DNA of 64,000 nt. It comes from Pictodentalium vernedei. Taxonomy: Eukaryota; Mollusca; Scaphopoda; Dentaliida; Dentaliidae. Within the stretch, counting starts at the first letter, position 1. Each line of letters starts with the position of its first letter. This document shows positions 44,202 through 56,828 of this stretch, piece after piece. The notes beneath the pieces were generated by a model. It did no database searches, was not told the DNA's origin, and was given only the letters and a program-made list of their open reading frames with translations. Location of the stretch: the NCBI GenBank assembly GCA_031216915.1, contig CM062292.1:3716457-3780456 (forward strand), read 5' to 3'. The position numbers and the translations under genes are program-made.

Positions 44202-45480
44202 ATGGCATCCCAAAAACCACAAATCAAACGACCTTTTTTAGATACTGGACTCTGATTCTGATGAAGAACTAGTCAAATCATTGATTCCACCTGAAGACAA
44301 CCTACCAAAGTTCATTCTACTTCATTCGACAGATGACAATAAAAAACTTAGTAATGTTAACCCGTTCGCACTTGACAAAGCCATCAAAGGTATAGCGAGA
44401 ACAGTAAAGGAAATAAAGAAATTACGCTCAGGAGATTTACTAATACAGTGTAACAGACAGAACCAAACATTCAACCTACTACATACAACAAAATTAATTG
44501 ATATCAACATTACAGTAAATTACCACAAAACCTTAAACTCCAGCAAAGGCGTAATAAGAACTCCTGAGCTGAGTGATATGACCGAAACTGAAATTACATG
44601 TGAATTAAAACCACAAGGAATCATCTCTGTAAAACGAATTGAGATCAACAAACAAGGCAATAGAATTAAAACCAATACTTACATCTGTACCTTTGATGGC
44701 ACTAAGCCTCCTAAAGCACTTAAAATTGGTTACTTGAATGTCCGAGTGGATTTGTATATCCCAAATCCACTTCGATGTTTCAAGTGCCAAACGTTTGGCC
44801 AGGGTCAGAATTCTTGTCGTGGAAAACAAATCTGCTTCAAATGTGGTCTGAGCCATGAAGAACCATGCAACATAACTGTTTATAAATGCATCAACTGTCA
44901 GGGCAATCACATGTCATCATCTAAGGATTGCCCTGTATGGAAAAAAGAGAAACTCATACAGAAAATTAAATATGAGAAGCAGATTAGTTTTAAGGAGGCC
45001 CGGGAATTTATGTAACAATGCCGGGGATGAATTTACCACCATCATCTTATGCGAATGCTGTTAAACATACTACTACAACTACAAACTCAGTGCAATGTCA
45101 AACAGATCTCACGTGGCTTAATAACACAGAACCTAAATCCATAAATCCATTTAGCATTATACAAACAACAAATACGAATAGCTCATCTACTCAAACTAAG
45201 GCAACAGAAAATAAAAATAAAGGCAAAAAGGTTAGTGAAACGTCAAGTGACCAATCACAATCTAGTCAACGTCAGAGTCACAGTCAAAATCAAAGTCAAA
45301 AAAGTAGAAAAGAAAAAAAGAAAATCCTTTCAGATCGAATTCCTAAATTTTCTAAAGATATTGTCACTAGAAATAGATATGAAGCTTTTGAGGAAATATC
45401 TGTGGACGAATGTCTCATAGAAACATTTTCAAATAATCCCTTCCCCTCATTTCAGGGAAGGTCCCCGCGCAAAACTTTAC
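44202..45480 (+). pseudogene. LINE outer copy ORF1 (gag-like, zinc knuckles), broken
   Basis: The ATG at 44202 (MASQKPQIKRPFLDTG) is the likely original start, but a 7-bp deletion near 44252 stops that frame; a clean frame resumes at 44281. Three knuckles follow: CFKCQTFGQGQNSC with the histidine position occupied by Q, CFKCGLSHEEPC, and CINCQGNHMSSSKDC (44776-44935). The block PVWKKEKLIQKIKYEKQISF, with KEAREF following, is typical of I-clade ORF1. A small insertion at about 45011 gives a stop; by comparison with the inner copy the protein then continued through the TTTT/SQSSQRQSQ-rich tail (45018-45470). ORF1 proteins bind LINE RNA. It also sits two introns' worth downstream of the GPCR exon and has no link to it. 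Confidence 0.85.
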
Positions 45481-45540
45481 CAAAAAGAACCACGGGGCAA
45501 TTTCAACCATACGACCACCTTCAAAATCACCTTCCAAACA

Positions 45541-48415
45541 TGCATAGTACACCAAAACAAAATATAATACAGTGGAATTGTCGAGGTTTTAGAGCTAATT
45601 TTAATGAACTTGGTTTTCGCAGCCAAAAGTATAAACCTGCTGCTTTTCGCCTGCAGGAAACTCTTTTTAAAGAAACCCGAGGCTCAGGATCATCCAGCTT
45701 TTAAGCATTATACATCGTATAATGCCTGGGCAGATGATAATGATCTTCATATTCGTGGGACGACTGTCTTGGTTAGGAACGACATCATTCACAGTACTGT
45801 ACCATTACAGACAAATTTAGAAGACAAAACAGTTACACTTTGTTCTATTTACGTTTCACCAAGTAACGCCTTACAACTGAATGACCTTGAGCTGCTGGTC
45901 CGACAACTCCCAACTCCATACATTTTGTTGGGTGATTTTAACGCACGTAGCCCCCTTTGGGGTAACTCCTGCAGTCAAGAAGATGCAAAGGGTAAAACTG
46001 TGGAAGAGTTCATTGCAAAATATGACTTGTGCTTGTTCAATGATGGGTCAGATACTTACCTGCACCCCGCATCTGGTTCCTACACGTCAATTGATTTAAC
46101 AATTGCATGCCCTTCTGTCTTCCTTGATTTTTCATGGAAGGCAGAAGATGACTTGTGCGGGAGTGACACCTTTCCGATTGTGTTGGAGAGTGTAGTACCG
46201 GCGGATGATGAGAGGGTGACCCAGTGGAATTTTAAAATGGCTGACTGGGACACTTTCTCATCGCTTTGTTCTGAACGCTTCACACGGGAGAAATTTCAGG
46301 ACAGTACTGACCAGATTGAACACTTCACCACAGAGTTGATTGACATTGCAAGCCAAGTCATTCCTAAAACCTCGGCAAATCCAAAACGTTTCACTAAACC
46401 ATGGTTTGATACTGAATGTAAACAGGCTATAAAAGATCGCACGAAATTTGAGAGGGAATTTAATAAGTCACCAACTACACAAAATTTGGATAGATTACAA
46501 ATAAATCGGGCAAAAACAAGACGACTTTTAAAACATAAAAAGAAAAGTTCATGGGAAACTTACGTTTCGAAACTAAATCAAAATACCCCCATCACTAAAA
46601 TTTGGAAAATGATTAAAAAAATTAAAGGAAAAGAAACAAAATCAGCTGTACAACACCTAAAAGATAACAACACACTCATAACATCAAAACAGGACATTTC
46701 AAACAAGTTGGCCTCTACATTTTCTAAACATTCGTCGTCTGAAAATAGTAACCCAGAATTCCTCAAACTAAAAAAACAACAAGAAAAACAAAAGATTAAA
46801 TTTACATCCAATAACTCAGAGGACTACAACGAACCTTTCTCTATGGAAGAGTTAAGTCACTCTTTGCATAGAGCAAAGGATTCTGCCACTGGACCTGATC
46901 AAATACACTATCAACTTTTAAAACATCTGCCTCAAACTTCACTAGAACTTTTATTGTCAGTTTTTAATGACATTTGGGTGACTGGCCAGTTTCCACCTTC
47001 CTGGCGAAAGGCAACAATTATTGCTATTCCAAAGCCTGATAAGGATCACAGTAATCCAAGAAATTACAGACCAATTGCACTAACTAGTTGTCTCTGTAAA
47101 ACCATGGAGAGGATGATCAATGATCGGCTTGTCTGGTTTCTGGAATCGAACAATCTGCTTGCGGATGTTCAGTGTGGTTTCAGAAACCAGAGAAGTACTG
47201 TGGATCATTTGGTCAGACTTGAAACGTTTATTAGAAATGCCTTTGCTAGAAGAGAACATGTGGTCGCCATCTTCTTTGATCTAGAGAAGGCATATGATAC
47301 AACGTGGACGTATGGGATTTTAAAAGATCTTTTTAACATGGGGTTGAGAGGGCGTATGCCTCTTTTTATTGAAAACTTTTTAAAGGACCGCCAGTTTCAG
47401 GTTCGGTTTTGGTTTTAAATTTTCCAAATCAAAAACGAATTGTGTTCATTTTTGTAAACTTTGGAGACATCACCTCGATCCGGAGTTAAAAATTGATGGG
47501 AGTCCTATTAAAGTTGTTAAGGAAGTGAAATTCTTAGGTTTGTTGTTTGACAACAAACTGAATTTCACTTCCCAAATAAAACAACTAAAAGTTAATTGTA
47601 AGAAAGCTCTGAACCTGCTGAAAATTGTTGGTAGCGCCTATTGGGGTTCTGACCAAAAAACTTTGCTCCATTTGTATAGATCACTTGTTCGGTCAAAATT
47701 AGATTACAGTTGTGTAGTTTACGGTTCTGCAAGGAAATCATATCTCAAACCACTTGATGCAATTCATAATAGTGGTATTAGAATTAGTCTAGGGGCTTTT
47801 CGAACATCCCCTATAGACTCGATGCTTGTTGAAGCGGAGGAACCTTCTCTTGAGAAGCGCAGAATTAAATTGTCTCTCCAATATGTGTCTGAACTTTTGG
47901 CCAATCCTTCAAATCCTGCTTATAATTGTGTTACAGACCCTCAAAATGTTGATTTCTTTAACCGCCACCAGAGACATATTCCTCCATTGGGAATTAGAAT
48001 TAAACCCCACATGGAGTCCACCAAAATTGAACCACATAAAATAAAAGAAAGTCGTAAAACACATATTCCTCCTTGGCATCTTAAAAAACCTACAGTTATT
48101 TTGGACCATGCTTCTACCAAAAAATCTGATACCAATTCCTTGCAGTTCAAACAGAAATATGCCGAAATAAAGTCCAGGTATAGTGCATATACAAGGATCT
48201 ATACAGATGGATCTAAAAATGGTGACAAAGTATCATCAGCTGCTGTTACTGCTGATAATATCTCCTCAATCAGAATACCGAATCAGAGTTCTATTTCCAC
48301 AGCTGAAGTTAAAGATTTACAACTCGCGCTTGAACACATCGAGAATGCTGAAGAAAGGAAGTCATTTAATTTTTACCGAATCTATTTCCTCTCTACTTGC
48401 TTTACTCAACCCCAA
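45541..48415 (+). pseudogene. LINE outer copy ORF2 (EN-RT), broken
   Basis: Starts near 45541 with NIIQWNCRGFRANFNELG (APE-endonuclease N-terminus). An extra base near 45667 shifts the frame; the main frame runs 45604-47418. Endonuclease motifs: YILLGDFNARSPLWG (45919) and CGSDTFPIVLES (46156), where the catalytic histidine of the SDH motif is threonine (46168-46170). A 24-bp in-frame deletion near 45816 removes part of the endonuclease relative to the inner copy. RT blocks: KATIIAIPKPDKD, NYRPIALTSCLCKTMERMIN, GFRNQRSTVDHLVRLE, VVAIFFDLEKAYDTTW (47262-47310). About 240 bp follow as a deletion at about 47408. The thumb and connection region continues (47525-48350), then YTDGSKNGDKVSSAAVT starts RNase H. 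The remainder lies at 54536-55110. Confidence 0.85.
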
Positions 48416-49257
48416 CCTAGGGGGGGTTGACCATCCCCTACTAGGCGGGTCCTCAGGTGGCGGATAGAGGACGGCCTGCTGAATTGGGCAGGTTTGCTAG
48501 TTTTTAATTGGCAGGTTTGCCTAATTGAGGTGGTTTGCTGCGAAATATAAAAATACGCAGCCCCGGACCAAAATGGACCAAAATGGTCAATCCTGCTAAT
48601 GCCATCTTGCAGGCACCTTGTTCTCCCGTGAGGTGCGGTCTGGAGGCCCCGGAGGAAGGAATCCTTGCAGTTGAGAACAGACTGGGTCCCGGTTAGGACA
48701 GGTCTCTATGATGGAGATCAGGTCGTACACACTGCTTTGGCCCTGGTCTCCATCATGGAGATTACCTGTTCAATACACTGTTTTGGCCCCAACTTCGGAT
48801 GTAGAAGGATGGTCGGCTGGCCCGTTCTGGCCAATAGGGAGCCCCCACCCCAAAAAGTACTGGGTGTCACGTCGGGGGCATTTGATGGTCATTCAATCAG
48901 TCATTTCTTTTAATCATATTCCATAATTGCCCGTGTATACTGTTTTTAAACATTTTATTTTTAACAACTATTAATTTTTGCTGCACTGTTTGTTTCAGTT
49001 CTACGTGGCAACTATTATTATAATGCTTTGAAAAGTGATTGGTTGGATGATCGCCATCTGAAGACATGGCACTTCCACACACGGGTCAATCAGCCAGTGG
49101 CATACTTCGGTATCAACACTGGCTGAGTATACTTCCCTAGTATAAGTATGTGGGAATACTGGCAACTCGGAGGGTTCACTGCTTAACAGTAACTCGGCTC
49201 CTTGTTGGACTCAATGGTGGGTGAGAGCCGGGGCAGCGAACGTTCAAATAATTAAAC

Positions 49258-50472
49258 ATGGCATCCCAAAAAACCACAAATCAAACGACCATTTTTAGAT
49301 ACTGGACTTAGAGACTCTGATTCTGATGAAGAACTAGTAAAATCATTGATTCCACCTGAAGACAACCAACCAAAGTTCATTCTACTTCATTCCACAGATG
49401 ACAATAAAAATCTTTGTAATGTTAACCCGTTCGCACTTGACAAAGTCATCAAAGGTATAGCGGGAAAAGTAAAAGAAATAAAGAAATTACGTTCAGGAGA
49501 TTTACTAATACAGTGTTACAGACAGATCCAAACATTCAACCTACATACAACAAAATTAATTGATATCAACATTACAGTAAATTACCACAAAACCTTAAAC
49601 TCCAGCAAAGGCGTAATAAGAACTCCTGAGCTGAGTGATATGACCGAAACTGAAATTACATGTGAATTAAAACCACAAGGAATCACCTCTGTAAAACGAA
49701 TTGAGATCAACAAACAAGGCAATAAAATTAAAACCAATACTTACATCTGTACCTTTGATGACACTAAGCCTCCTAAAGCACTTAAAATTGGTTACTTGAA
49801 TGACCGAGTGGATTTGTATATCCATGGTCAGAATTCTTGTCGTGGAAAACCAATCTGCTTCAAATGTGGTCTGAGCCATGAAGAACCATGCAACATAACT
49901 CTTTATACTGTCAGGGCAATCACATGTCATCATTTTAGGATTGTCCTGTATGGAAAAAAAGAGAAACTCATACAGAAAATTAAATGTGAGAAGCAGATTA
50001 GTTTTAAGGAGGCCCGGGAATTCGTTGTAACAATGCGGGGATGCATTTTCCACCATCATCTTATGCGAATGCTATTAAACATACTACTACAACTACAAAA
50101 TCAGTGCAATGTCAAACAGATCTCTCGTGGCTTAATAACACAGAACCCAAATCTATAAATCCATTTAGCATTATACAAACAACAAATACGAATAGCTCAT
50201 CTACTCAAACTAAGGCAACAGAAAATAAAAATAAAGGCAAAAAGGTTAGTCAAACGTCAAATGACCAATCACAATCTAGTCAACGTCAGAGTCAGAGTCA
50301 TAATCAAAGTCAAAAAAGTAGAAAAGAAAAAAAGGAAACCCTTTCAGATCGAATTCCTAAATTTTCTAGAGATATTGTCACTAGAAATAGATATGAAGCT
50401 TTTGAGGAAATGTCTGTGGACGAATGTCTCATAGAAACATTTTCAAATAATCCCTTCCCCTCATTTCAGTGA
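49258..50472 (+). pseudogene. LINE inner copy ORF1, broken
   Basis: Start codon context as in the outer copy (49258), but an extra A in the AAAAAA run shifts the frame within the first 10 codons; open again from 49346. The first zinc knuckle is removed by an in-frame deletion of about 39 bp near 49823. The second, CFKCGLSHEEPC, is present (49859-49894). The third is disrupted by a deletion near 49906. The S/Q-rich tail (50041-50470) ends FSNNPFPSFQ followed by TGA. That stop separates ORF1 from ORF2 here, whereas in the outer copy the corresponding codon is GGA and the frame reads through. Confidence 0.85.
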
Positions 50473-50554
50473 AGGTACCCGCGCAAAACTTTACCAAAAA
50501 GAACTACGGGGGCAATTTCACCCATACGACCACCTTCAAAATCACCTTCCAAAC

Positions 50555-53500
50555 ATGCATAGAACACCAAAACAAAATATAATACAGTGGAATTGTCGAG
50601 GTTTTAGAGCTAATTTTAATGAACTTGGTCTTCTCAGCCAAACGTATAAACCTGCTGCTTTTTGCCTGCAGGAAACTCTTTCAAAGAAACCCGAGGCTCA
50701 AGATCATTCAGCGTTTAAGCATTATACATCGTATAATGCCTGGGCAGATGATAATGATCTTCATATTCGTGGAACGACTGTCTTGGTTACGAACGACATC
50801 ATTCACAGTACTGTACCATTACAGACAAATGTACAGGCTGTGGCGGTACGCCTAACTTTAGACAAAACAGTTACACTTTGTTCTATTTACGTTTCACCAA
50901 GTAAAGCCTTACAATTGAATGACCTTGAGCTGCTGGTTCGACAACTCCCAACTCCATACATTTTGTTGGGTGATTTTAACTCACATAGCCCCCTTTGGGG
51001 TAATTCCTGCCGTCAAGAAGATGCAAAAGATAAAACTGTGGAAGAGTTCATTACAAAATATGACTTGTGCTTGTTCAATGATGGGTCAGATACTTACCTG
51101 CACCCCGCATCTGGTTCTTACACATGATTTAACAATTGCATGCCCTTCTGTCTTCCTTGAATTTTCGTGGAAGGCAGAAGATGACTTGTGCGGGAGTGAC
51201 CACTTTCCGATTGTGTTGGAGAGTGTAGTTCCGGTGGATGATGAGAGGGTGCCCCAGTGGAATTTTAAAAAGGCTGACTGGGACACTTTCTCATCGCTTT
51301 GTTCTGAACTCCTCACACGGGAGAAATTTCAGGACAGTACTGACCAGATTGAACACTTCACCACAGAGTTGATTGACATTGCAAGCCAAGTCATTCCTAA
51401 AACCTCGGCAAATCCAAAACGTTTCAGTAAACCATGGTTTGATACTGAGTGCAAACAGGCTATAAAAGATCGCAAGAAATTTGAGAGGGAAATTAATAAG
51501 TCACCAACTACACAAAATTTGGATAGATTGCGTATAAATCGGGCAAAAACAAGACGACTTTTAAAACATAAAAAGAAAAGTTCATGGGAAACTTACGTTT
51601 CGAAACTAAATCAAAATACCTCCATCACTAAAATTTGGAAAATGATTAAAAAAATTAAAGGAAAAGAAACAAAATCAGCTGTATAACACCTAAAAGATAA
51701 CAACACACTCATAACATCAAAACAAGAAATTTCAAACACTTTGACCTCTACATTTTCTAGACATTCGTCGTCTGAAAATAGTAACCCAGAATTCCTCAAA
51801 CTAAAAAAAACAACAAGAAAAAGAAAAGATTAAATTTACATTCAATAACTCAGAGGACTACAACGAACCTTTCTCTATGGAAGAGTTCAGTCACTCTTTG
51901 CATAGAGCAAAGGATTCTGCCACTGGACCCGATGAAATACACTATCAACTTTTAAAACATCTGCCTCAAACTTCACTATAACTTTTATTGTCAGTTTTTA
52001 ATGACATTTGGGTGACTGGCCAGTTTCCACCTTCCTGGCGAAAGGCAACAATTATTCCTATTCCAAAGCCTGATAAGGATCACAGTAATCCAAGTAATTA
52101 CAGACCAATTGCACTAACTAGTTGTCTCTGTAAACCATGGAGAAGATGATCAATGACCGACTTGTCTGGTTTCTGGAATCGAGCAATCTGCTTGCGGATG
52201 TTCAGTGTGGTTTCAGAAACCAGAGAAGTACTGTGGATCATTTGGTCAGACTTGAAACGTTTATAAGAAATGCCTTTGCTAGAAAAGAACATGTGGTCGC
52301 CATCTTCTTTGATCTAGAGAAGGCATATGATACAACGTGGTCGTATGGGATTTTAAAAGATATTTTTAACATGGGGTTGAGAGGGCGTATGCCCCTTTTT
52401 ATTGAAAACTTTTTAAAGGACCGCCAATTTCAGGTTCGTGTTGGATCAACGTTATCTGATCCTCACGAGCAAGAATTGGGGGTTCCTCAGGGTAGTATTT
52501 TATCTGTTACACTCTTTTCAATTAAAATTAATAGTATCATCGACAGTAGTTGAGAATATGGTAGATTCGTCATTGTATGTCGAAGACTTTTTGATCTGCT
52601 ATAGCAGCAAAAAGATGAATGCTATATAGCTCAAACGCCAGCTGTGTTTAAATAGGATTCAAAAATGGGCTATCGAAAATGGTTTTAAATTTTCAAAGTC
52701 AAAAACGAATTGTGTTCATTTTTGCAACCTTCGGAAACTTCACCTCGATCCGGAGTTGAAAATTGATGGTAGTCCTATAAAAGTTGTTAAGGAGGTGAAA
52801 TTCTTAGGTTTGTTGTTTGACAACAAACTGAATTTCACTTCCCACATAAAACAACTAAAAGTTAAATGTAAGAGATCTCTGAACCTACTGAAGGTTGTTG
52901 GTAGTGCCGATTGGGGTGCTGACCAAAAAACTTTGCTCCATTTGTATAGATCTCTTGTTCGATCAAAGTTAGATTACGGTTGTATAGTTTACGGTTCTGC
53001 AAGGAAATCATATCTCAAACCACTTGATGCAATTCATAATAGTGGTATTAGAATTAGTCCTAGGGGCTTTTCGAACATCCCCGATAGACTCGATGCTTGT
53101 TGAGGCAGAGGAGCCTTCTCTTGAGAAGCGTAGAATTAAATTATCTCTCCAGTATGTGTCTAAACTTTTGGCCAATCCTTCAAATCCTGCTTATAATTGT
53201 GTTTCAGACCCTCAAAATGTTGAATTTTATAACCGCCACCAGAAACACATTCCTCCATTGGGAATTAGAATCAAACCACACATGGAGTCTGCCAAAATTG
53301 ATTCTGATTCTATAAAAGAAAACCGTAAATCACATATTCCTCCTTGGCATCTTAAAAAACCTACAATTATTTTGGATCTTGCTTCTACCAAAAAATCTGA
53401 TACAAATTCCTTGCAGTTCAAATAAAAATATGCCGAAATAAAGTCCAGGTATAGTACATATACAAGGATCTATACAGATGGATCTAAAGATGGTGACAAA

Positions 53501-54262
53501 GTATCATCAGCTGCTGTTACTGGTGATCATGTCACCTCAACCAGAATCCCGAATCAAAGTTCTATTTTCACAGCTGAAGTTAAAGCTATTCAACTCGCAC
53601 TTGAGCACATCGAGAATGTACAGGAAAGAAAGTCGGTCATCTTCTCCGACTCTCTTTCCTCTTTACTTGCTTTACTCAACCCCAAGTTGAAGAACCCTCT
53701 CATTTTGGAACTTCGTGAGAAGTTAACAACTCTCGTGTCTGACCAGTATGATATCGTGTTTTGCTGGTTACCCGGACATGTAGGTATCGCTGGTAACACC
53801 AAAGCAGACAGTGCAGCAAAACAGGCTTTAACAAAGCCTCTCACTGATTTTAAGATCCCTTTCAGTGATTTTAAGCCTCATATTAGTAGTTACATCAAAT
53901 CTATGTGGCAGGCGGAATGGGATGGGGCAACTAATAACAAGCTCCATCGCTTCCGACCAAACCTATTTGATCACCACCCATCCAGTAACCTTTGTAGAAA
54001 AGATCATTTTATTTTGACACGGTGTCATATTGGTCACACACGACTTACACATTCCTTTCTGTTAGAGGGTAATATGCGACCAGAATGTGTTCCATGTCAG
54101 CAGGTGTTGTCAGTGGAGCACATTCTCTTAAATTGTACTGATTTTAATCTTGTTAGAGGGCAATATTTTACAGTTCAATCTCTACGAGATTTATTTTACC
54201 AAATGTGCCCGCATAAAATAATCTCATTTTTGAAAGAAATCAACCTTTTTAATAATTTTTAA
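50555..54262 (+). pseudogene. LINE inner copy ORF2 (EN-RT-RNase H), broken
   Basis: ATG at 50555, then QNIIQWNCRGFRANFNELGL. Endonuclease with LLGDFNSHSPLWG and an intact CGSDHFPIVLES (51196). RT: PDEIHYQLLKHLP, NYRPIALTS, FFDLEKAYDTTW (52306), ELGVPQGSILSVTLFSIKIN (52476-52530) and SSLYVEDFLICY, where the first catalytic aspartate of the YVDD box is glutamate (codon 52582-52584). RNase H: YTDGSKDGD, AEVKAIQLALEHIE, VIFSDSLSSLL, GHVGIAGNTKADSAA (53470-53820), followed by the C-terminal cysteine block CHIGHTRLTHSFLLEG / CVPCQQVLSVEHILLNC (54028-54135) and a stop at 54260. Damage: 5-bp deletion near 51125, stops at 51684, 51979 and 53423, single-base shifts near 51805 and 52133. Confidence 0.9.
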
Positions 54263-54535
54263 ACTTGTTTTTATTCTTTTAACATAGACTCTACAAGTCT
54301 AAATGTCAACAGGTTGATTTTATAAGTATTCTGTTTTTTATAACCTTAGTTATTACTGTTTCAACTGCACCTGATTTTAGGTTTTGTTGTGATTGCTTCA
54401 TATTTTATCCAATTATTTTTAATTCATACTTGACACTTGTTGTTTAAGTAGTTTTCTCGCCACGATATAGCCTTAGCTGCTGATGTGGCGTTAAGCAACA
54501 ATAAATAAATAAATAAATAAATTACTCAACCCCAA

Positions 54536-55110
54536 GTTGAAGAACCCTCTCATTATGGAACTTCGTGAGAAGTTAACAACTCTCATGTCTGACCAATATG
54601 ATATCGTGTTTTGCTGATTACCCGGACATGTGGGTATCGCTGGTAACACCAGAGCAGACAGTGCAGCAATACAGGCTTTATCCAAACCTCTCACTGATTT
54701 TAAGATTCCGTTCAGTGATTTCATGCCTCATATCAGTATTTACATCAAATCTATGTAGCAGGCGGAATGGGATGGAGCGACAAGTAACAAGCTTCATCGC
54801 TTCCGACCAACTATTTCAGATCACTACCCGTCTACTAACCTTTGTAGAAAGGATCTCGCAGTTTTGACGCGATGTCATATTAGTCATACACGACTTACAC
54901 ATTCCTTTTTGTTAGAGGGTAATTTGCGACCAGAGTGTGTTCCCTGCCAGCAGGTGTTGTCAGTGGAACACATTCTTTTACATTGTTCTGATTTTAATTT
55001 TGTAGACGACAGTATTTTAATGTTGTCTCTCTTCGAGACCTTTTTTACAGTACAGATCCTCATAAAGTTCTTTCGTTCTTGAAGGAAATCAACCTTTTTA
55101 ATAAATTTTA
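54536..55110 (+). pseudogene. LINE outer copy ORF2, C-terminal remainder (RNase H and cysteine block)
   Basis: Continuation of the interrupted outer ORF2: LREKLTTLMSDQYDIVFC (stop TGA at 54614 in place of a tryptophan codon), GHVGIAGNTRADSAAIQAL, then RCHISHTRLTHSFLLEGNLR and CVPCQQVLSVEHILLHC. The 3' UTR follows to the CTCGCCACGATATAGCCTTA box (55306) and the tail near 55335-55370. Confidence 0.9.
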
Positions 55111-55370
55111 AAATTGTTTTGCTCTTTTAATCTGGACTCATTGAGTTTCAGTTCCTCGGGTTGATTTATAAGTCATTCACTTCCCTTCTCAACGCATTGT
55201 TGTTTAAATCACTCCGGTCTTTGACAGATCTATTGTAGTTATTTTCTATTTTTATTCAATCTTTTTACTTCTCAAATGATAATGACTTTTTACTTTCCAC
55301 TGTTTTCTCGCCACGATATAGCCTTAGCTGCTGATTTGGCGTTAAGCACCAATAAATAAATAACTAAATA

Positions 55371-56159
55371 CACAATTTTCCATCAACGGACTGTCCGCTT
55401 CAACATAAGGATCAGGAAAAGAATACTGCAAATCACTCGTTCAGCTGACACAAAAAATACACATCCAAACGGAAAAATACTCTTCCAATAAATGGCAGCA
55501 TTCTCTTAAAAACAACAGACTGGAATATATTTTCTCTCTAAAATTGACAAGGAATCCAATAGGAGATACGCTTTGACAGCACTCTTACACATAAATTTGT
55601 AAGACAAGGCCAAAGATAGAACTAGTTTTGTACAATACGTTCGCCATAATTCAACATTTGCTGCTGACTAATTATCGTTACCTGGTAAACGCATGCGTGA
55701 ACATCACTGCCCACGTGCGGATTACGACAGTTCACGGCGACTATACTGTATGTCTATTCGTGTTGAACGCCACATCAGCATGTACAACAATATTGTGGCG
55801 TAAAATACTGATATATTTTAAGTGTAATCTGCATCTTTCAAAAAATAAAATTAATTTTTAAAATCAGGAAGTAACTGCACTCTAAGGAGAAATAAATAAG
55901 TACTGAGAATAGTCATAAGCAAAATGTACCCAAGTGTTTTAGAATACTTTTTTTAATCAACATGATGAATAGACATGAAGATAAAATATTCTTTAAAAGA
56001 ATAAACAAAATTTAAAACGATTAAAACGCCCTGAGAAACGACAGAATTTTACAAGCTTTTATTTTATAACATTGGTCTCGAAAAGAACCCACATTATAAT
56101 ACCACTACCTGACATCTAACATTAGGCACAGTGTATTTTTAAAACAATTTTCTTTGGGT
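55371..56159. other. Intergenic, weak similarity to 58.2 kb
   Basis: A segment around 55760 (GTGTTGAACGCCACATCAGC) resembles 58281 (GGTGCTGAACGTCACATCAGC); in frame both read VLNxTSA. No other feature is recognised. Confidence 0.35.
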
Positions 56160-56412
56160 TGAACGACTCTTTTTACAGCCAGGGTCACCAGTTTTACGGT
56201 TGAGAAAGCCTGAGTACTCGTAGAGAAACACAGAGAAGCGGCGAGCAACTGTCATACTCCGCAACGTACCAACACTGTGCAAGCAGGGTTAGGTTTGGTT
56301 GAAGACAAGTGCCAATCAAGTACGCCTCAGTACACAGCGTCATTGCGCCACCACATGGGCAATGGGAATTAAATGACACAATGCAGTTACCTCTATAGGT
56401 TATGAGAGCCCA
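56160..56412 (-). mobile_element. SINE fragment, minus strand
   Basis: Minus-strand match to the SINE body (CTGGCTGTAAAAAGAGTCGTTC tail, GAGTACTCAGGCTTTCTCAACC, AACCCTGCTTGCACAGTG, CAATGACGCTGTGTACTGAGG). The tRNA head is absent and several segments are deleted, so it is old. Confidence 0.65.
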
Positions 56413-56828
56413 AATAAGTGAACACGTGACCAGGAAAATTTGACACCCAAAGTTGTGAGTAGGATTAAATAGGTCGGATTGGCTCATTGGTTCAATGTCA
56501 GTTGGCTTTAAAACCATTAATTAAAAATTGGTTTTGTCTGCTTTAGGAAAAATTAAAAATGTTGTAATTGTGTGCCGAAATGTGTGAGAATCTCTCAAAA
56601 ATATGAGGTATGGAAAAAAAAGTGTCAAGGTAGAAGTGAAAATTTGAAATTTATACTGAATTGAGATATGGCAACATATATTTTGTTTCTAGTTTAATAT
56701 TCTTAAGAGATGATATACTTAGTGGATGTATAGGTATTTTTTTCAAAACAACTTGGTTTAGTGCACAGAGAGTGAAAGGTTAGCACTGTGGTCAGTGGAA
56801 TTTTGTTGGGCTTTCTTAACCTACACAG

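Larger units (their letters stand above)
48416..54521 (+). mobile_element. I/Nimb-clade LINE, inner full-length copy
   Basis: A 6.1-kb copy inserted in the RNase H region of the outer copy. It begins CCTAGGGGGGGTTGACCATC and ends GTTAAGCAACAATAAATAAATAAATAAATAA. The flanking 14-bp duplication TTACTCAACCCCAA is perfect. Being full length at the 5' end but with multiple stops, it inserted when competent parts existed elsewhere and then decayed. It is highly similar to the outer copy (my impression is in the mid-90s percent, not computed). Confidence 0.95.
43371..55370 (+). mobile_element. I/Nimb-clade LINE, outer copy, split by an inner copy
   Basis: Starts CCTAGGGGGGTTTGACCATC (43371) and runs through 5' UTR, ORF1 and ORF2 to 48415, where it is interrupted. 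It resumes at 54536 and ends with GTTAAGCACCAATAAATAAATAA near 55370. The interruption is a second, full-length copy (48416-54521) with the 14-bp target duplication TTACTCAACCCCAA (48402-48415, 54522-54535). Gag-like zinc knuckles in ORF1, an APE-type endonuclease, RT and RNase H in ORF2 place it in the I superclade; the KAYDTTW and YVDD-type motifs fit Nimb. It lacks about 240 bp of RT, including the catalytic YxDD, so it is dead. No clear target duplication for this outer copy was found. Confidence 0.9.

Noticed and set aside
44202..45015. Retroviral or LTR-retrotransposon gag because of zinc knuckles
   Set aside because: No LTRs, protease or integrase. The following ORF has an APE-type endonuclease and C-terminal RNase H as in I-clade LINEs, with target duplication and A-rich tail.
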